DNA of 64,000 nt from Streptomyces asoensis (GTDB lineage Bacteria > Actinomycetota > Actinomycetes > Streptomycetales > Streptomycetaceae). Where the stretch lies: contig NZ_BNEB01000002.1 of assembly GCF_016860545.1 (NCBI RefSeq), positions 2,046,001 to 2,110,000 of the forward strand, given 5' to 3'. The position numbers and the translations under genes are program-made. This document shows positions 43,097-50,410 of this stretch, one piece after another. Position 1 is the first letter of the stretch; each line of letters starts with the position of its first letter. The notes beneath the pieces were generated by a model. That model was not told where the DNA came from, did not search any database, and saw nothing but the letters and a program-made list of their open reading frames with translations.

Positions 43097-43148
43097 GCAG
43101 CCGCCCGGCGGCCCGCCGGGGGCCGTGCGGGGAACGCCGGGCGGCTGC
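43097..43148 (-). terminator. Strong intercistronic stem-loop after the binding-protein gene
   Basis: GCAGCCGCCCGGCG (43097-43110) and CGCCGGGCGGCTGC (43135-43148) form a perfect 14-bp stem, with a 24-nt GC-rich loop that can fold further. It lies between the binding-protein stop (43173) and the permease start (43062). The probable role is partial termination or 3'-end protection, giving excess binding protein over permease. Confidence 0.7.
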
Positions 43149-43172
43149 GGAGGTGGGCGAAGGGGCCCGAGG

Positions 43173-44486
43173 TCAGCCGACGGCCTTCTCGATGCGCTTG
43201 TCCGTGGTCTCCCATGCCTCGTTCGGGCTCTTGTTCTGCGCCTCGATCAAGGTCAGGCCCTGCGAGAAGATGTCCTTGATGGTGCCGTCCTTGCGGCCGA
43301 GCACCTGCTCGTCGGGGATCTCCTGGGCCGCGGCGCTGAAGATCTTCCCGATGGGCGCGCCGCTGAAGTAGTCCGACGTGGCATCGACCACTTCGGGCAT
43401 CCCCAGAGCGGTCTTGGACGAGGGGAAGTTGCCGATCTTCTCGAAGAGGTAGGCCTGCTGCTCAGGGGCGGTGAGCCAGGCGACGAGCTCCTGCGCCTCC
43501 TTGCTGACGGGGCTCTTCTCCATCACGCCGAGGAACGATCCGCCCCAGTTGGCGCCCTTCGGCGCCTTGGCGACGTCCCACTTGCCCTTGTTCGCGGGGC
43601 CCGCCTTCTCGCTGATGTGCGCGAGCATCCACGCCGGGCAGACGGTGCTGGCGAAGGTGCTGTTGGCCAGGCCGGGGTCCCAGCCGGGCTGGAACTGGCG
43701 GAGCTTGGCGGTCAGACCCGACGTGGCCGCCTCCGAGGCCAGCTTCCACGCGCCCTTCACCACCGGGTTGGTGGCGTAGATCAGCTCGCCCTGCTTGTCG
43801 TAGAACTGCTGGGAGTTTCCGTAGATCATGGCGTTGAACAGCCCGCTGGAGCTGTCCATGAAGGCGACCTTGTCGTCCTTCGAGTTCTGCTTGAACCGCT
43901 TGCCCGCGGCGACGTACTTCGACCAGTCGCCCTCCCACAGCTTCGCGACCTCGCCGCGTTCGGTGGGCAGGCCGGCCTGCTCGAACAGGTCCTTGCGGTA
44001 GCAGACCGCCATCGGGCCGATGTCGGTCCCCAGGCCGATGACCTTCTTGTCCTTGGTGGTGACCTGGCTCTGCTTCCACGGCAGGAAGTGGTCCGTCCCG
44101 GCCAGGCCGGCCAGATCCACGAACTTGTCCTGCTGGGTGTCCGACAGTTCCTTGGCCCGACCAATTTCTATGCCCTGGATGTCTTTCAGTCCGCTCCCGG
44201 CGGCCAGATGAGTCTGAAGGGCGGTGTAGTAGGTCTGTTCGTCACCGGCGACGTCCGCCTTGATGACGATGTTCGGGTGTTCCTTCATGTACTTGTCGAG
44301 GAGGCCGGTCTCCTTGAAGCCCATGACGCCGAACAGCCCCATGGTGATGGTGACCTTGCCGTCCTTCTTCCCGCCGCCGGTCCCTCCGCTGTCGCTGCCC
44401 CCACAGCCCGCGACCAGACCGAAAGCCGACACAGCTGCTACCGCGGCCATGGCTCGTGTAGGTAACTTCCTTCGGTCCTTGCCCAT
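43173..44486 (-). CDS. Sugar ABC transporter substrate-binding lipoprotein (CebE-like)
   Basis: A 437-residue extracytoplasmic CUT1-family binding protein. The signal has lipobox LVAGC (Cys at about 28) followed by a GGSDSGGTGGG linker. The mature fold shows FKETGLLDKYMKEHPNIVI, TDIGPMAVCYRKDLFEQAGLP and EKIGNFPSSKTALGMP, as in cellobiose/oligosaccharide-binding proteins. AGGAGGA at 44491-44497 sets the ATG. It is the first gene of the leftward sugar operon, divergent from the LacI gene with two operator palindromes between. The ligand is inferred, from the GH1 enzyme, to be a beta-glucoside. Confidence 0.92.
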   Translation of the reverse strand: MGKDRRKLPTRAMAAVAAVSAFGLVAGCGGSDSGGTGGGKKDGKVTITMGLFGVMGFKETGLLDKYMKEHPNIVIKADVAGDEQTYYTALQTHLAAGSGLKDIQGIEIGRAKELSDTQQDKFVDLAGLAGTDHFLPWKQSQVTTKDKKVIGLGTDIGPMAVCYRKDLFEQAGLPTERGEVAKLWEGDWSKYVAAGKRFKQNSKDDKVAFMDSSSGLFNAMIYGNSQQFYDKQGELIYATNPVVKGAWKLASEAATSGLTAKLRQFQPGWDPGLANSTFASTVCPAWMLAHISEKAGPANKGKWDVAKAPKGANWGGSFLGVMEKSPVSKEAQELVAWLTAPEQQAYLFEKIGNFPSSKTALGMPEVVDATSDYFSGAPIGKIFSAAAQEIPDEQVLGRKDGTIKDIFSQGLTLIEAQNKSPNEAWETTDKRIEKAVG

Positions 44487-44564
44487 TTCGTCCTCCTAGC
44501 GGCGGCGCTGACGCACCGGAGTTCGAGCCCCACGGTCCGCTCCGTAGGTGCCGATTTGTCCTAG

Positions 44565-44578
44565 TGGGCACGTTCCCA
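44565..44578. promoter_or_regulatory. LacI-type operator O1
   Basis: TGGGCACGTTCCCA has the TGGG-CG-CCCA frame of LacI-family operators and differs from the CebR site (TGGGAGCGCTCCCA) in the inner bases. It lies 78 bp upstream of the binding-protein start and is a mirror of O2 (TGGGAACGTGCCCA). Confidence 0.75.
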
Positions 44579-44586
44579 AACAGCGA

Positions 44587-44600
44587 TGGGAACGTGCCCA
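44587..44600. promoter_or_regulatory. LacI-type operator O2
   Basis: TGGGAACGTGCCCA is the exact reverse complement of O1, with centres 22 bp apart (two helical turns). This lets two repressor dimers bind the same face of the DNA in the divergent promoter region. Confidence 0.75.
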
Positions 44601-44770
44601 TTCAGAGGCCCGAAGCGTGGCCGCCGCGAAAGACTCCTGTCAAGAAGTTGAGCAACTTCGGTGCCGGAGAATGTCGCACCCCCGACCCGGACCCCGGCGG
44701 GCGTTCTCGGGCGGTCTGGCACAATGCGCTGGTGGAAGCCGTTCGGGCACCGCGCGAGCGAGGAGGCGAC

Positions 44771-45787
44771 ATGGGGGGCACGCAACGCCCGACCATCAAG
44801 ACCGTGGCCGCGCGCGCCGGTGTCGGACGCACCACGGTTTCACGAGTCGTCAACGGCTCGGACCTCGTCAGCGACAAGGCCAAGGCCGCCGTGCTCGCCG
44901 CCATCGCCGAGCTGAACTACGTCCCGAACTCGGTTGCCCGGGGGCTCGTGACGAACCGGACGAACTCCGTGGCCCTGGTGATTCCCGAGTCCGAGAGCAG
45001 ACTCGGTTCCGAGCCCTACTTCTCGGCGGTCATCCGCGGGGTCAGCACCGCCCTCGCCACCACCCGGACACAGCTCCAACTGGTGCTCGTGCGCGACCAG
45101 GCCGAGCGGGACCAGCTCACCGAGTCGGTGGCGGAGCGGCGTGTCGACGGAGTACTCCTGGTCTCGGTGCACGAGCACGACCCGCTGCCCGGCCTGTTGG
45201 AGGACATGGGCCTGCCCACGGTGCTCGCCGGGCGCCGCTCCCGCGCCGAGTCGCTCAGCCACGTGCACTCCGACAACGCCGGTGGCGCCGCAGCGGCCGT
45301 CACGCATCTGCTCGCACGAGGGCGGCGGACGATCGCCACGATCACCGGCCCCCTCGACATGGACGTGTCGCGCAGCCGGTTGCAGGGGTGGCGCGCGGCA
45401 CTGGAGGAGGCGGGCCACGAAATCCCCGAGCACCTCGTTGCGTCGGGCGACTTCACCGAGGAGGGCGGACAGGCCGCGATTCGTTCACTCCTTGGACGAG
45501 TCCCCGCGCTCGACGCCGTGTTCGTCGCCTCGGACGTCATGGCGGCGGGGGCGCTGGCGGAGCTGCGCCGGCAGGGGCGCCGTGTCCCCGACGACGTGGC
45601 GGTGGTCGGATTCGACGACTCCATCATCGCCCGGCACACGAATCCGTCGCTGACCAGCGTGCGTCAGCCCGTCGAGGAGATCGGCACCACGATCGCCCGC
45701 ATCCTCCTGGAGGAGATCGCCGATCCCCAGGGGCCGCGTCAGCACGTCGTCCTTCCCACCGAACTCGTGGTGCGCGAATCGTCATGA
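44771..45787 (+). CDS. LacI-family repressor of the adjacent sugar cluster
   Basis: A 338-residue regulator with an N-terminal LacI HTH (IKTVAARAGVGRTTVSRVVN; hinge PNSVARGLVTNRTN) and a periplasmic-binding-like effector domain (VALVIPESESRLGSEPYFS, VDGVLLVSVHEHD, VGFDDSIIARHTNPSLTSVR). The ATG at 44771 has GAGGAGG just upstream. A frame open back to 44564 would place the start inside the operators and is rejected. It resembles CebR in arrangement, but the operators differ, so a distinct inducer is likely. Confidence 0.9.
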   Translation: MGGTQRPTIKTVAARAGVGRTTVSRVVNGSDLVSDKAKAAVLAAIAELNYVPNSVARGLVTNRTNSVALVIPESESRLGSEPYFSAVIRGVSTALATTRTQLQLVLVRDQAERDQLTESVAERRVDGVLLVSVHEHDPLPGLLEDMGLPTVLAGRRSRAESLSHVHSDNAGGAAAAVTHLLARGRRTIATITGPLDMDVSRSRLQGWRAALEEAGHEIPEHLVASGDFTEEGGQAAIRSLLGRVPALDAVFVASDVMAAGALAELRRQGRRVPDDVAVVGFDDSIIARHTNPSLTSVRQPVEEIGTTIARILLEEIADPQGPRQHVVLPTELVVRESS

Positions 45788-45836
45788 GCCCGCCGGGCAG
45801 GGGCCGGACCGAGCGCGGCGCGGTCACCCGGCGGGC
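45788..45836. terminator. Bidirectional inverted repeat between lacI and the histidine kinase gene
   Basis: GCCCGCCGGG (45788-45797) pairs with CCCGGCGGGC (45827-45836) across 29 nt. The right arm overlaps the end of the convergent kinase gene. It is a plausible shared terminator, weakened by the long loop. Confidence 0.45.
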
Positions 45837-47203
45837 AGGCTGACCACGAAGCGTGCCCCGGGAGTGTGCACGGGGTCGTACGTCACCTCGCCGCCGGCGG
45901 AGCGGGCCAGGCGTCGCGCCAGCGGCAGTCCCAGGCCCGCGCCACCGTGTCCGTCCCCGGGATCCGCGCGCCGCCCGGGCTCGAAGAGCTGCCCGGCGAA
46001 CGGCCGAGGTACGCCGGGGCCGTCGTCGAGGACGTCGATGCGCACGCCGTCGGGCGCACGGTAGGCGCGGACGGCCACCTGGGAGCGGGCGTAGCGGCAG
46101 GCGTTGGCCAGGAGCGGGCTGACGATCCGCTCGAGGAGGGCGGGCGGGACTCCGGCCTCCAGAGGCGGGCCGTCGGCGGCGACCGTCAAGTGATCCGGCG
46201 CGTCGAGGACTTCGGTGAGGCGACGCAGGGTCGGGAGGATCTCGGCGGTGCCGGGAGCGGTGAGGGCGCCGCCGCGGGCGTCGTCGAGGAGGGTGTCGCA
46301 GATGGTCCGCATGGACTGGGCGGCCTCCGCGACGGCCCGGTGGACGGCGCGGATCTCGTCGGCGGTGCGCGGGCGGGTCTGCCACCAGTCGAGTTCGGCG
46401 ACGATCCGGCTCAGGGGCGTCCGCAGCTCGTGCGAGAGTTCGCCGGTGAGCTGCCGCTCGTGGCGCAGGAGGGTGCGGATGCGGTCCAGCAGGGCGTCCA
46501 ACGAGGTACCGAGCCGCGCGAGTTCGGCGGGGTGCCGCGTACGGCCGAAGCGTTCTACGGAGGCGACGGCGCTCCAGTGGGTCGCCTGGTCGGTCATCGT
46601 ACGGACCGGGCGCAGCGCGCGGCCCACCGCGAGCCGCGTGAGGGCGTACGTGCAGGCGAGCATCACGACGTCCAGCGCGACCGAGCCCAGGAGCAGGGTG
46701 TCGGCCGAACTCCGGTACGGCGAGAGGTCGAGGGCGGTGACCACCGTGGCCTCGCTCCTGCCCCCGGGCACCGGCTGCGAGCACGGCCGGAGGGGACCGT
46801 CCACGTCGGCGGTGACGCACCGCCGCCCTCCCCGGCCGGCCAGTGCGTCGGCGACCCGGGTGAGGCGGCCGGCGCTCGGCGGTGCTTCCAGCAGGTGTCC
46901 GCCGGCGTAGATCCACACGTCGGCGTCGAGGAGGGCGTCGTGGGAGGTCTCCAGCACCCGTACGGTCGCGCCCGAGGTGTCGATGGTCGTCGCGACGGCG
47001 GCGGCGCGGGTGCGCAGTTCGTCGTCCGCCTGGTGGTGCAGACGGTGCCGGGCGACCGTGTTGAAGGCGACGGTGAGGACCAGCATGAGCAGCGCCGCCG
47101 TGGTGAGGGCCACGAGGGACAGCCGGCCGCGCAGGGTGGGGGGCGCCGCACGGCGGAGAAGGGCGGGGACGGTCGGCCGGGGCCGGTGGCGGATGCCGCT
47201 CAT
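45824..47203 (-). CDS. Membrane sensor histidine kinase (OmpR-class partner)
   Basis: A 459-residue kinase. TM1 is at about 27-48 (LSLVALTTAALLMLVLTVAF) and TM2 at about 165-187, bounding an extracellular sensor of about 115 residues. HAMP follows (RALRPVRTMTDQA), then HisKA (ELSHELRTPLSRIVAELDWW) and HATPase_c (LLANACRYARSQV, DDGPGVPRP, GAGLGLPLARRLARS). It overlaps the response-regulator gene by 4 bp and belongs to the DedA/PAP2 operon, so it may sense envelope lipid or cell-wall precursor state. Confidence 0.9.
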   Translation of the reverse strand: MSGIRHRPRPTVPALLRRAAPPTLRGRLSLVALTTAALLMLVLTVAFNTVARHRLHHQADDELRTRAAAVATTIDTSGATVRVLETSHDALLDADVWIYAGGHLLEAPPSAGRLTRVADALAGRGGRRCVTADVDGPLRPCSQPVPGGRSEATVVTALDLSPYRSSADTLLLGSVALDVVMLACTYALTRLAVGRALRPVRTMTDQATHWSAVASVERFGRTRHPAELARLGTSLDALLDRIRTLLRHERQLTGELSHELRTPLSRIVAELDWWQTRPRTADEIRAVHRAVAEAAQSMRTICDTLLDDARGGALTAPGTAEILPTLRRLTEVLDAPDHLTVAADGPPLEAGVPPALLERIVSPLLANACRYARSQVAVRAYRAPDGVRIDVLDDGPGVPRPFAGQLFEPGRRADPGDGHGGAGLGLPLARRLARSAGGEVTYDPVHTPGARFVVSLPAG

Positions 47204-47862
47204 GACAGCCGGTGGCCGATCCCGCGGGCCGTGCCGATCGTCCGGTCGCTGCCGGCCTCGCGCAGCTTGCGGCGCAGCCGGCTCAGGTACTGGTCGAGCG
47301 TGTTGTCATGGACGAGGGCGCCCTCGGGCCAGGCCGCCCGGACCAGATCGCGGCGGCGCACGAGGCCGCCGGAAGCCGTCATGAGCGCCGCCAGGAGACG
47401 GAACTCGGTCGGTGTCAGGTCGACCCGGGTGCCTCGGACGCCGGCCGTGTGCCGGACCGCGTCCAGGGCCAGGTCTCCCGTCGTGCGAGCGGGCGGCGGC
47501 GCGGCCCGTTTGAGGGCTGCCCGCAGGCGGGCCGCGAGTTCGCTGAGATGGAACGGCTTGGGCAGGTAGTCGTCGCCTCCGGCCGAGAACCCGGACAGCC
47601 GGTCGCTCAGCCGGTGGTGGGCGGTGAGGAAGACGACGGGGGAGTGGAATCCGTTAGCGCGCAGCGCCGTGCACACGTCCCGGCCGTCGGCGTCGGGCAG
47701 TCCTATGTCGAGCACGGCCGCGCAGATCTCGGGGGTGGCCAGCCGGAGTGCGGTGGCGCCGTCCGGTGCGGGCACGGGGTCGAAGTCCTCGTCGCGCAGC
47801 CCGCGCATCAGCACGTCACGCAGGGCGTGATCGTCCTCGACGACCAGGATCGTCCGGCGCAT
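47200..47862 (-). CDS. OmpR/PhoB-type response regulator
   Basis: A 220-residue regulator. The receiver has ILVVEDDHALRDVL, phospho-Asp in AAVLDIGLPDADGRD, and lysine in YLPKPFH. The C-terminal winged helix reads VDLTPTEFRLLAALM and DNTLDQYLSRLRRKL. The ATG at 47862 has GGAGGGAGG upstream. Its start lies inside the end of the preceding PAP2 gene (47-bp overlap), so translation is coupled. Confidence 0.92.
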   Translation of the reverse strand: MRRTILVVEDDHALRDVLMRGLRDEDFDPVPAPDGATALRLATPEICAAVLDIGLPDADGRDVCTALRANGFHSPVVFLTAHHRLSDRLSGFSAGGDDYLPKPFHLSELAARLRAALKRAAPPPARTTGDLALDAVRHTAGVRGTRVDLTPTEFRLLAALMTASGGLVRRRDLVRAAWPEGALVHDNTLDQYLSRLRRKLREAGSDRTIGTARGIGHRLS

Positions 47863-48730
47863 GGTCCTCCCTCCGCTGTCGTGCCGCGTCCGTCTGTTTC
47901 GGTACGGTGGCCGATCGGCCACCTGCAATGCCGCCCCCAGTGCCGCCCGGCGGTTCTGCCGTTCTGCGGGCCGAGGTCGTGTCGGTGCCCGCGCCCGCGG
48001 CCATGTCCGTGCCCGCGGCCGGGGCCGTCTCCGAGTCCGTCGCGCCGGGGGTCATTCGCTCGGGGAGCCAGCGCGCCACGGCCCACAGGCACAGCCCCAG
48101 CCAGCCGGCGGCGAACAGCCAGCCGCCGACCACGTCGGTGAACCAGTGCACGCCGAGATAGACACGGGTCAGGCCGACCAGTGCGCCCCAGCAGCCGATG
48201 ACCACCGTGAGCGGGGTTCCGGCTCGCGGGCCGCGTACGCGGACGGCGATGATCAGCAGTCCTGCGGTGAGGGCCGCGGTGGTGGTGTGACCGGACGGGA
48301 ACGCCCAGCCCGAGGCATGCGTCGCCCAGTCCGGCAGGGGCGGCCGCGGCCGGCCGACGAGGGCCATCACCGTGTACCGCAGCGCCTGGCCCGCCCCGAC
48401 GCAGCCCAGGCAGAGCGCGGCGGCGAGCGCTCGCTGCCGTGAGGTGCGCCCCGCCATGAGCGCGGCCAGAACCACCAGCGCGTACGGGACCACACCGGTC
48501 CCGGTGGCGGTCACCCAGCGCGCGACCGCCACGACCGTACCGGGCCGATGGCCGACGGACCACGAGAGGAGATCGGCGTCGGCGAACAGGGGTATGCCCT
48601 CGTGCCCCACCACGACCATGGTCAGGACGCTCAGGCCCGTCCACGCGCCGAGGCCGCAGCTGCCGGCCAGTTCGGCGATCTCACCACGCTTCATGCCACG
48701 CTCCACGCCCTGACGCGTGTCCCGGCTCAT
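47816..48730 (-). CDS. PAP2-family membrane phosphatase (first of two)
   Basis: A 304-residue membrane protein with about six TM helices and the PAP2 active site: motif 1 around RYTVMALVGRPRP (an Arg in place of the usual Lys), motif 2 GWAFPSGHTTTAAL, motif 3 TRVYLGVHWFTDVVGG. The C-terminal ~75 residues are low-complexity and hydrophilic and overlap the response-regulator gene. It likely dephosphorylates undecaprenyl pyrophosphate or phosphatidic acid with the active site outside. ATG 48730 overlaps the stop of the second PAP2 gene. Confidence 0.88.
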   Translation of the reverse strand: MSRDTRQGVERGMKRGEIAELAGSCGLGAWTGLSVLTMVVVGHEGIPLFADADLLSWSVGHRPGTVVAVARWVTATGTGVVPYALVVLAALMAGRTSRQRALAAALCLGCVGAGQALRYTVMALVGRPRPPLPDWATHASGWAFPSGHTTTAALTAGLLIIAVRVRGPRAGTPLTVVIGCWGALVGLTRVYLGVHWFTDVVGGWLFAAGWLGLCLWAVARWLPERMTPGATDSETAPAAGTDMAAGAGTDTTSARRTAEPPGGTGGGIAGGRSATVPKQTDAARQRREDHAPDDPGRRGRSRPA

Positions 48731-49296
48731 GACGTGACCAGGAGCGGACGCAGTCGCGTGGCAGAGAGGCGCAGTGCCGCGGCCTCCAGCCGCCCGCGCA
48801 GAGCCGACATGAAGAGCAGGGCGGCCACGGCGCCCACCACGATCCCCGCGAGGACGTCATGGGGGTAGTGCGCGCCCACCCACACGCGCGAGAGGGCCAT
48901 CGCGACCGCGGCCAGGCCGGCGACGGCGGCCGCGGCGGCGACAGCGGCGTGGTTGCTGGGGAAGGACCAGTCGCCCGGCGCCGGACAGGCCTCCAGCGTG
49001 GTCACCCGCAGGCTCCGGCAGGGCCGGTCCTCGCGCACCAGCAGCTTCAGCGCGGCGTCCACCCCGAAGGCCGCGACGACGGCGAACGGCACGGCGAGCG
49101 CCGCGACCGAGGCGGCGGCGCCCCGCCGCCGGGCGTGCCACCAGCCGACGGCCATGAGCACGGCGAACAGAGCGAGCCCGTACGTCGAGTAGGCCGAGAG
49201 GGTGTCGTCCAGCCACGCGGGAGCGTGCCGGGCGAGGTCCACCACGTCGGTGTAGGCCGGGCCGTCCACGGACGTGGCGCCGAAGGCGACGATCAT
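48727..49296 (-). CDS. PAP2-family membrane phosphatase (second)
   Basis: A 189-residue integral membrane phosphatase. The complete signature is KLLVREDRP (KX6RP), DWSFPSNHAAVAAA (PSGH variant with Asn) and SRVWVGAHYPHDVLAG (SRX5HX3D). Size and motifs fit undecaprenyl pyrophosphate phosphatases of the BcrC/PgpB group. ATG 49296 overlaps the dedA stop; a longer open frame to 49497 is rejected. Confidence 0.9.
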   Translation of the reverse strand: MIVAFGATSVDGPAYTDVVDLARHAPAWLDDTLSAYSTYGLALFAVLMAVGWWHARRRGAAASVAALAVPFAVVAAFGVDAALKLLVREDRPCRSLRVTTLEACPAPGDWSFPSNHAAVAAAAAVAGLAAVAMALSRVWVGAHYPHDVLAGIVVGAVAALLFMSALRGRLEAAALRLSATRLRPLLVTS

Positions 49297-49994
49297 CCGC
49301 GCGCCTCCTGTGCCTTCTGCGCCTCCTGTGCCTCGTCCGCCGTCGCCTTGGCGGCCCGGCGTGAGCGGAACACCTCGGAGGCGACCGGAATCAGCGACAC
49401 GGCCACGATCACCGCGACGATCGGCAGCAGATAGCGGTCCACGTTCGGCACGGAGGATCCCAGCGCGTATCCCGCCAGCGTGAGGCCGAGGCTCCACACC
49501 AGCCCGCCGGTCACCTGCCAGACGGTGAACGTCCGCACGGGCACCCGCAGGGCACCCGCCATCGGGTTCAGGACCGTCCGCACGACCGGGACGAAGCGGG
49601 CCAGGACGATCGCCTTCGCGTGGCCGTAGCGCTCCAGCAGTTCCTCCGCGCGTTCCGCCCCCTCGTGCAGGCGGGCCGACCGGCTGCGGGCGAGCAGGGT
49701 TCCGCCTGCTCTACGGCCCAGGAGGTACCCGCACTGCGAGCCGGCCAGGGCTCCGACCGCCGCCGCGACCAGAAGCGGGCCGAGCGACAGCTTCAGGCCG
49801 CTCCCGGCGGTGCCGGTGCACAGCAGACCGGCCGTGAACAGCAGGGAGTCGCCCGGGAGGAAGAAGCCGATCAGCAGCCCGGTCTCGGCGAACAGGATCA
49901 CACCCACGCCCAGCACGCCGAACGCGGACAGCAGCGACCGTGCGTCCAGCACATTGACGGCGAGCTGGGACGACAGGTGTACGGCTGTGGTCAT
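49293..49994 (-). CDS. DedA-family membrane protein (polyprenyl-phosphate flippase type)
   Basis: A 233-residue DedA protein with the family motifs FAETGLLIGFFLPGDSLLFTAG and GSQCGYLLGRR, the central RFVPVVRTVLNPMAGAL (essential arginines), and C-terminal TM helices ending in a charged E/A/Q tail. DedA proteins recycle undecaprenyl phosphate or move phospholipids across the membrane. ATG 49994 (AAGGGG upstream) is preferred over ATG 50012. It is the first gene of an operon with two PAP2 phosphatases, consistent with a lipid-carrier recycling module. Confidence 0.92.
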   Translation of the reverse strand: MTTAVHLSSQLAVNVLDARSLLSAFGVLGVGVILFAETGLLIGFFLPGDSLLFTAGLLCTGTAGSGLKLSLGPLLVAAAVGALAGSQCGYLLGRRAGGTLLARSRSARLHEGAERAEELLERYGHAKAIVLARFVPVVRTVLNPMAGALRVPVRTFTVWQVTGGLVWSLGLTLAGYALGSSVPNVDRYLLPIVAVIVAVSLIPVASEVFRSRRAAKATADEAQEAQKAQEARG

Positions 49995-50070
49995 CGTCGG
50001 AGGCCCCTTCATCGTTCGTCCGCACGGTCGGATGCGGCTGAACGATGGCGTGGCGGCACCCGGCAATCGA

Positions 50071-50105
50071 CTACACATCTGTAGACGGTCTACTGAACTG
50101 TAGAC
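50071..50105. promoter_or_regulatory. BlaI/CopY-like inverted repeats before the dedA operon
   Basis: CTACACATCTGTAG (50071-50084; arms CTACA/TGTAG) is followed by GTCTACTGAACTGTAGAC (50088-50105; 6-bp arms GTCTAC/GTAGAC). A third overlapping dyad GTAGACGGTCTAC spans 50081-50093. TACA-TGTA-type dyads are bound by BlaI/MecI/CopY repressors. The site lies about 80-110 bp upstream of dedA. No such repressor is encoded in the window. Confidence 0.5.
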
Positions 50106-50410
50106 GATGGGGGATCGGGGATCGTTCCCGGGCGGGGATCCTGCGATCGCCATCGGCGTCCGGCCCGCAATGTCCTACGGCGTGGGCGCCCGGTCCGCCG
50201 CCCACGGGACGGCCGGTTCGCCACCCCAGGACGGCGAGCGCCTCGCCCCCCGGGTCACGGGCGTTACGCCGGTCGGCTCTGCCCCGCGGGCCCCTGCCGA
50301 CCAGGTCTGAAACGTTCAGCGCGTAGGGCGCGCGGTCCGGAAGGCATCCGCGGGCCCACGCTCTGTGGTGTCCGTCCGGCCCCACAGGTCGCCGGAGCGA
50401 GGGATGAGCG
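50106..50410. other. 305-bp intergenic region, no gene seen
   Basis: This lies between the dedA-operon control region and the rightward membrane-protein gene at 50411. It has no convincing coding frame. It presumably holds the promoter of the latter; GGAGCGAGGG just upstream of 50411 is its binding site. Confidence 0.5.

Noticed and set aside
44555..44563. TTTGTCCTA near the LacI operators as a fourth ROK box
   Set aside because: It matches only the first part of the box, lacks the AAAG end at 24 bp, and the promoter has a local LacI system.
44564..44770. N-terminal extension of the LacI regulator
   Set aside because: It would start within the operator palindromes and has no binding site, whereas ATG 44771 has GAGGAGG and begins right at the HTH.
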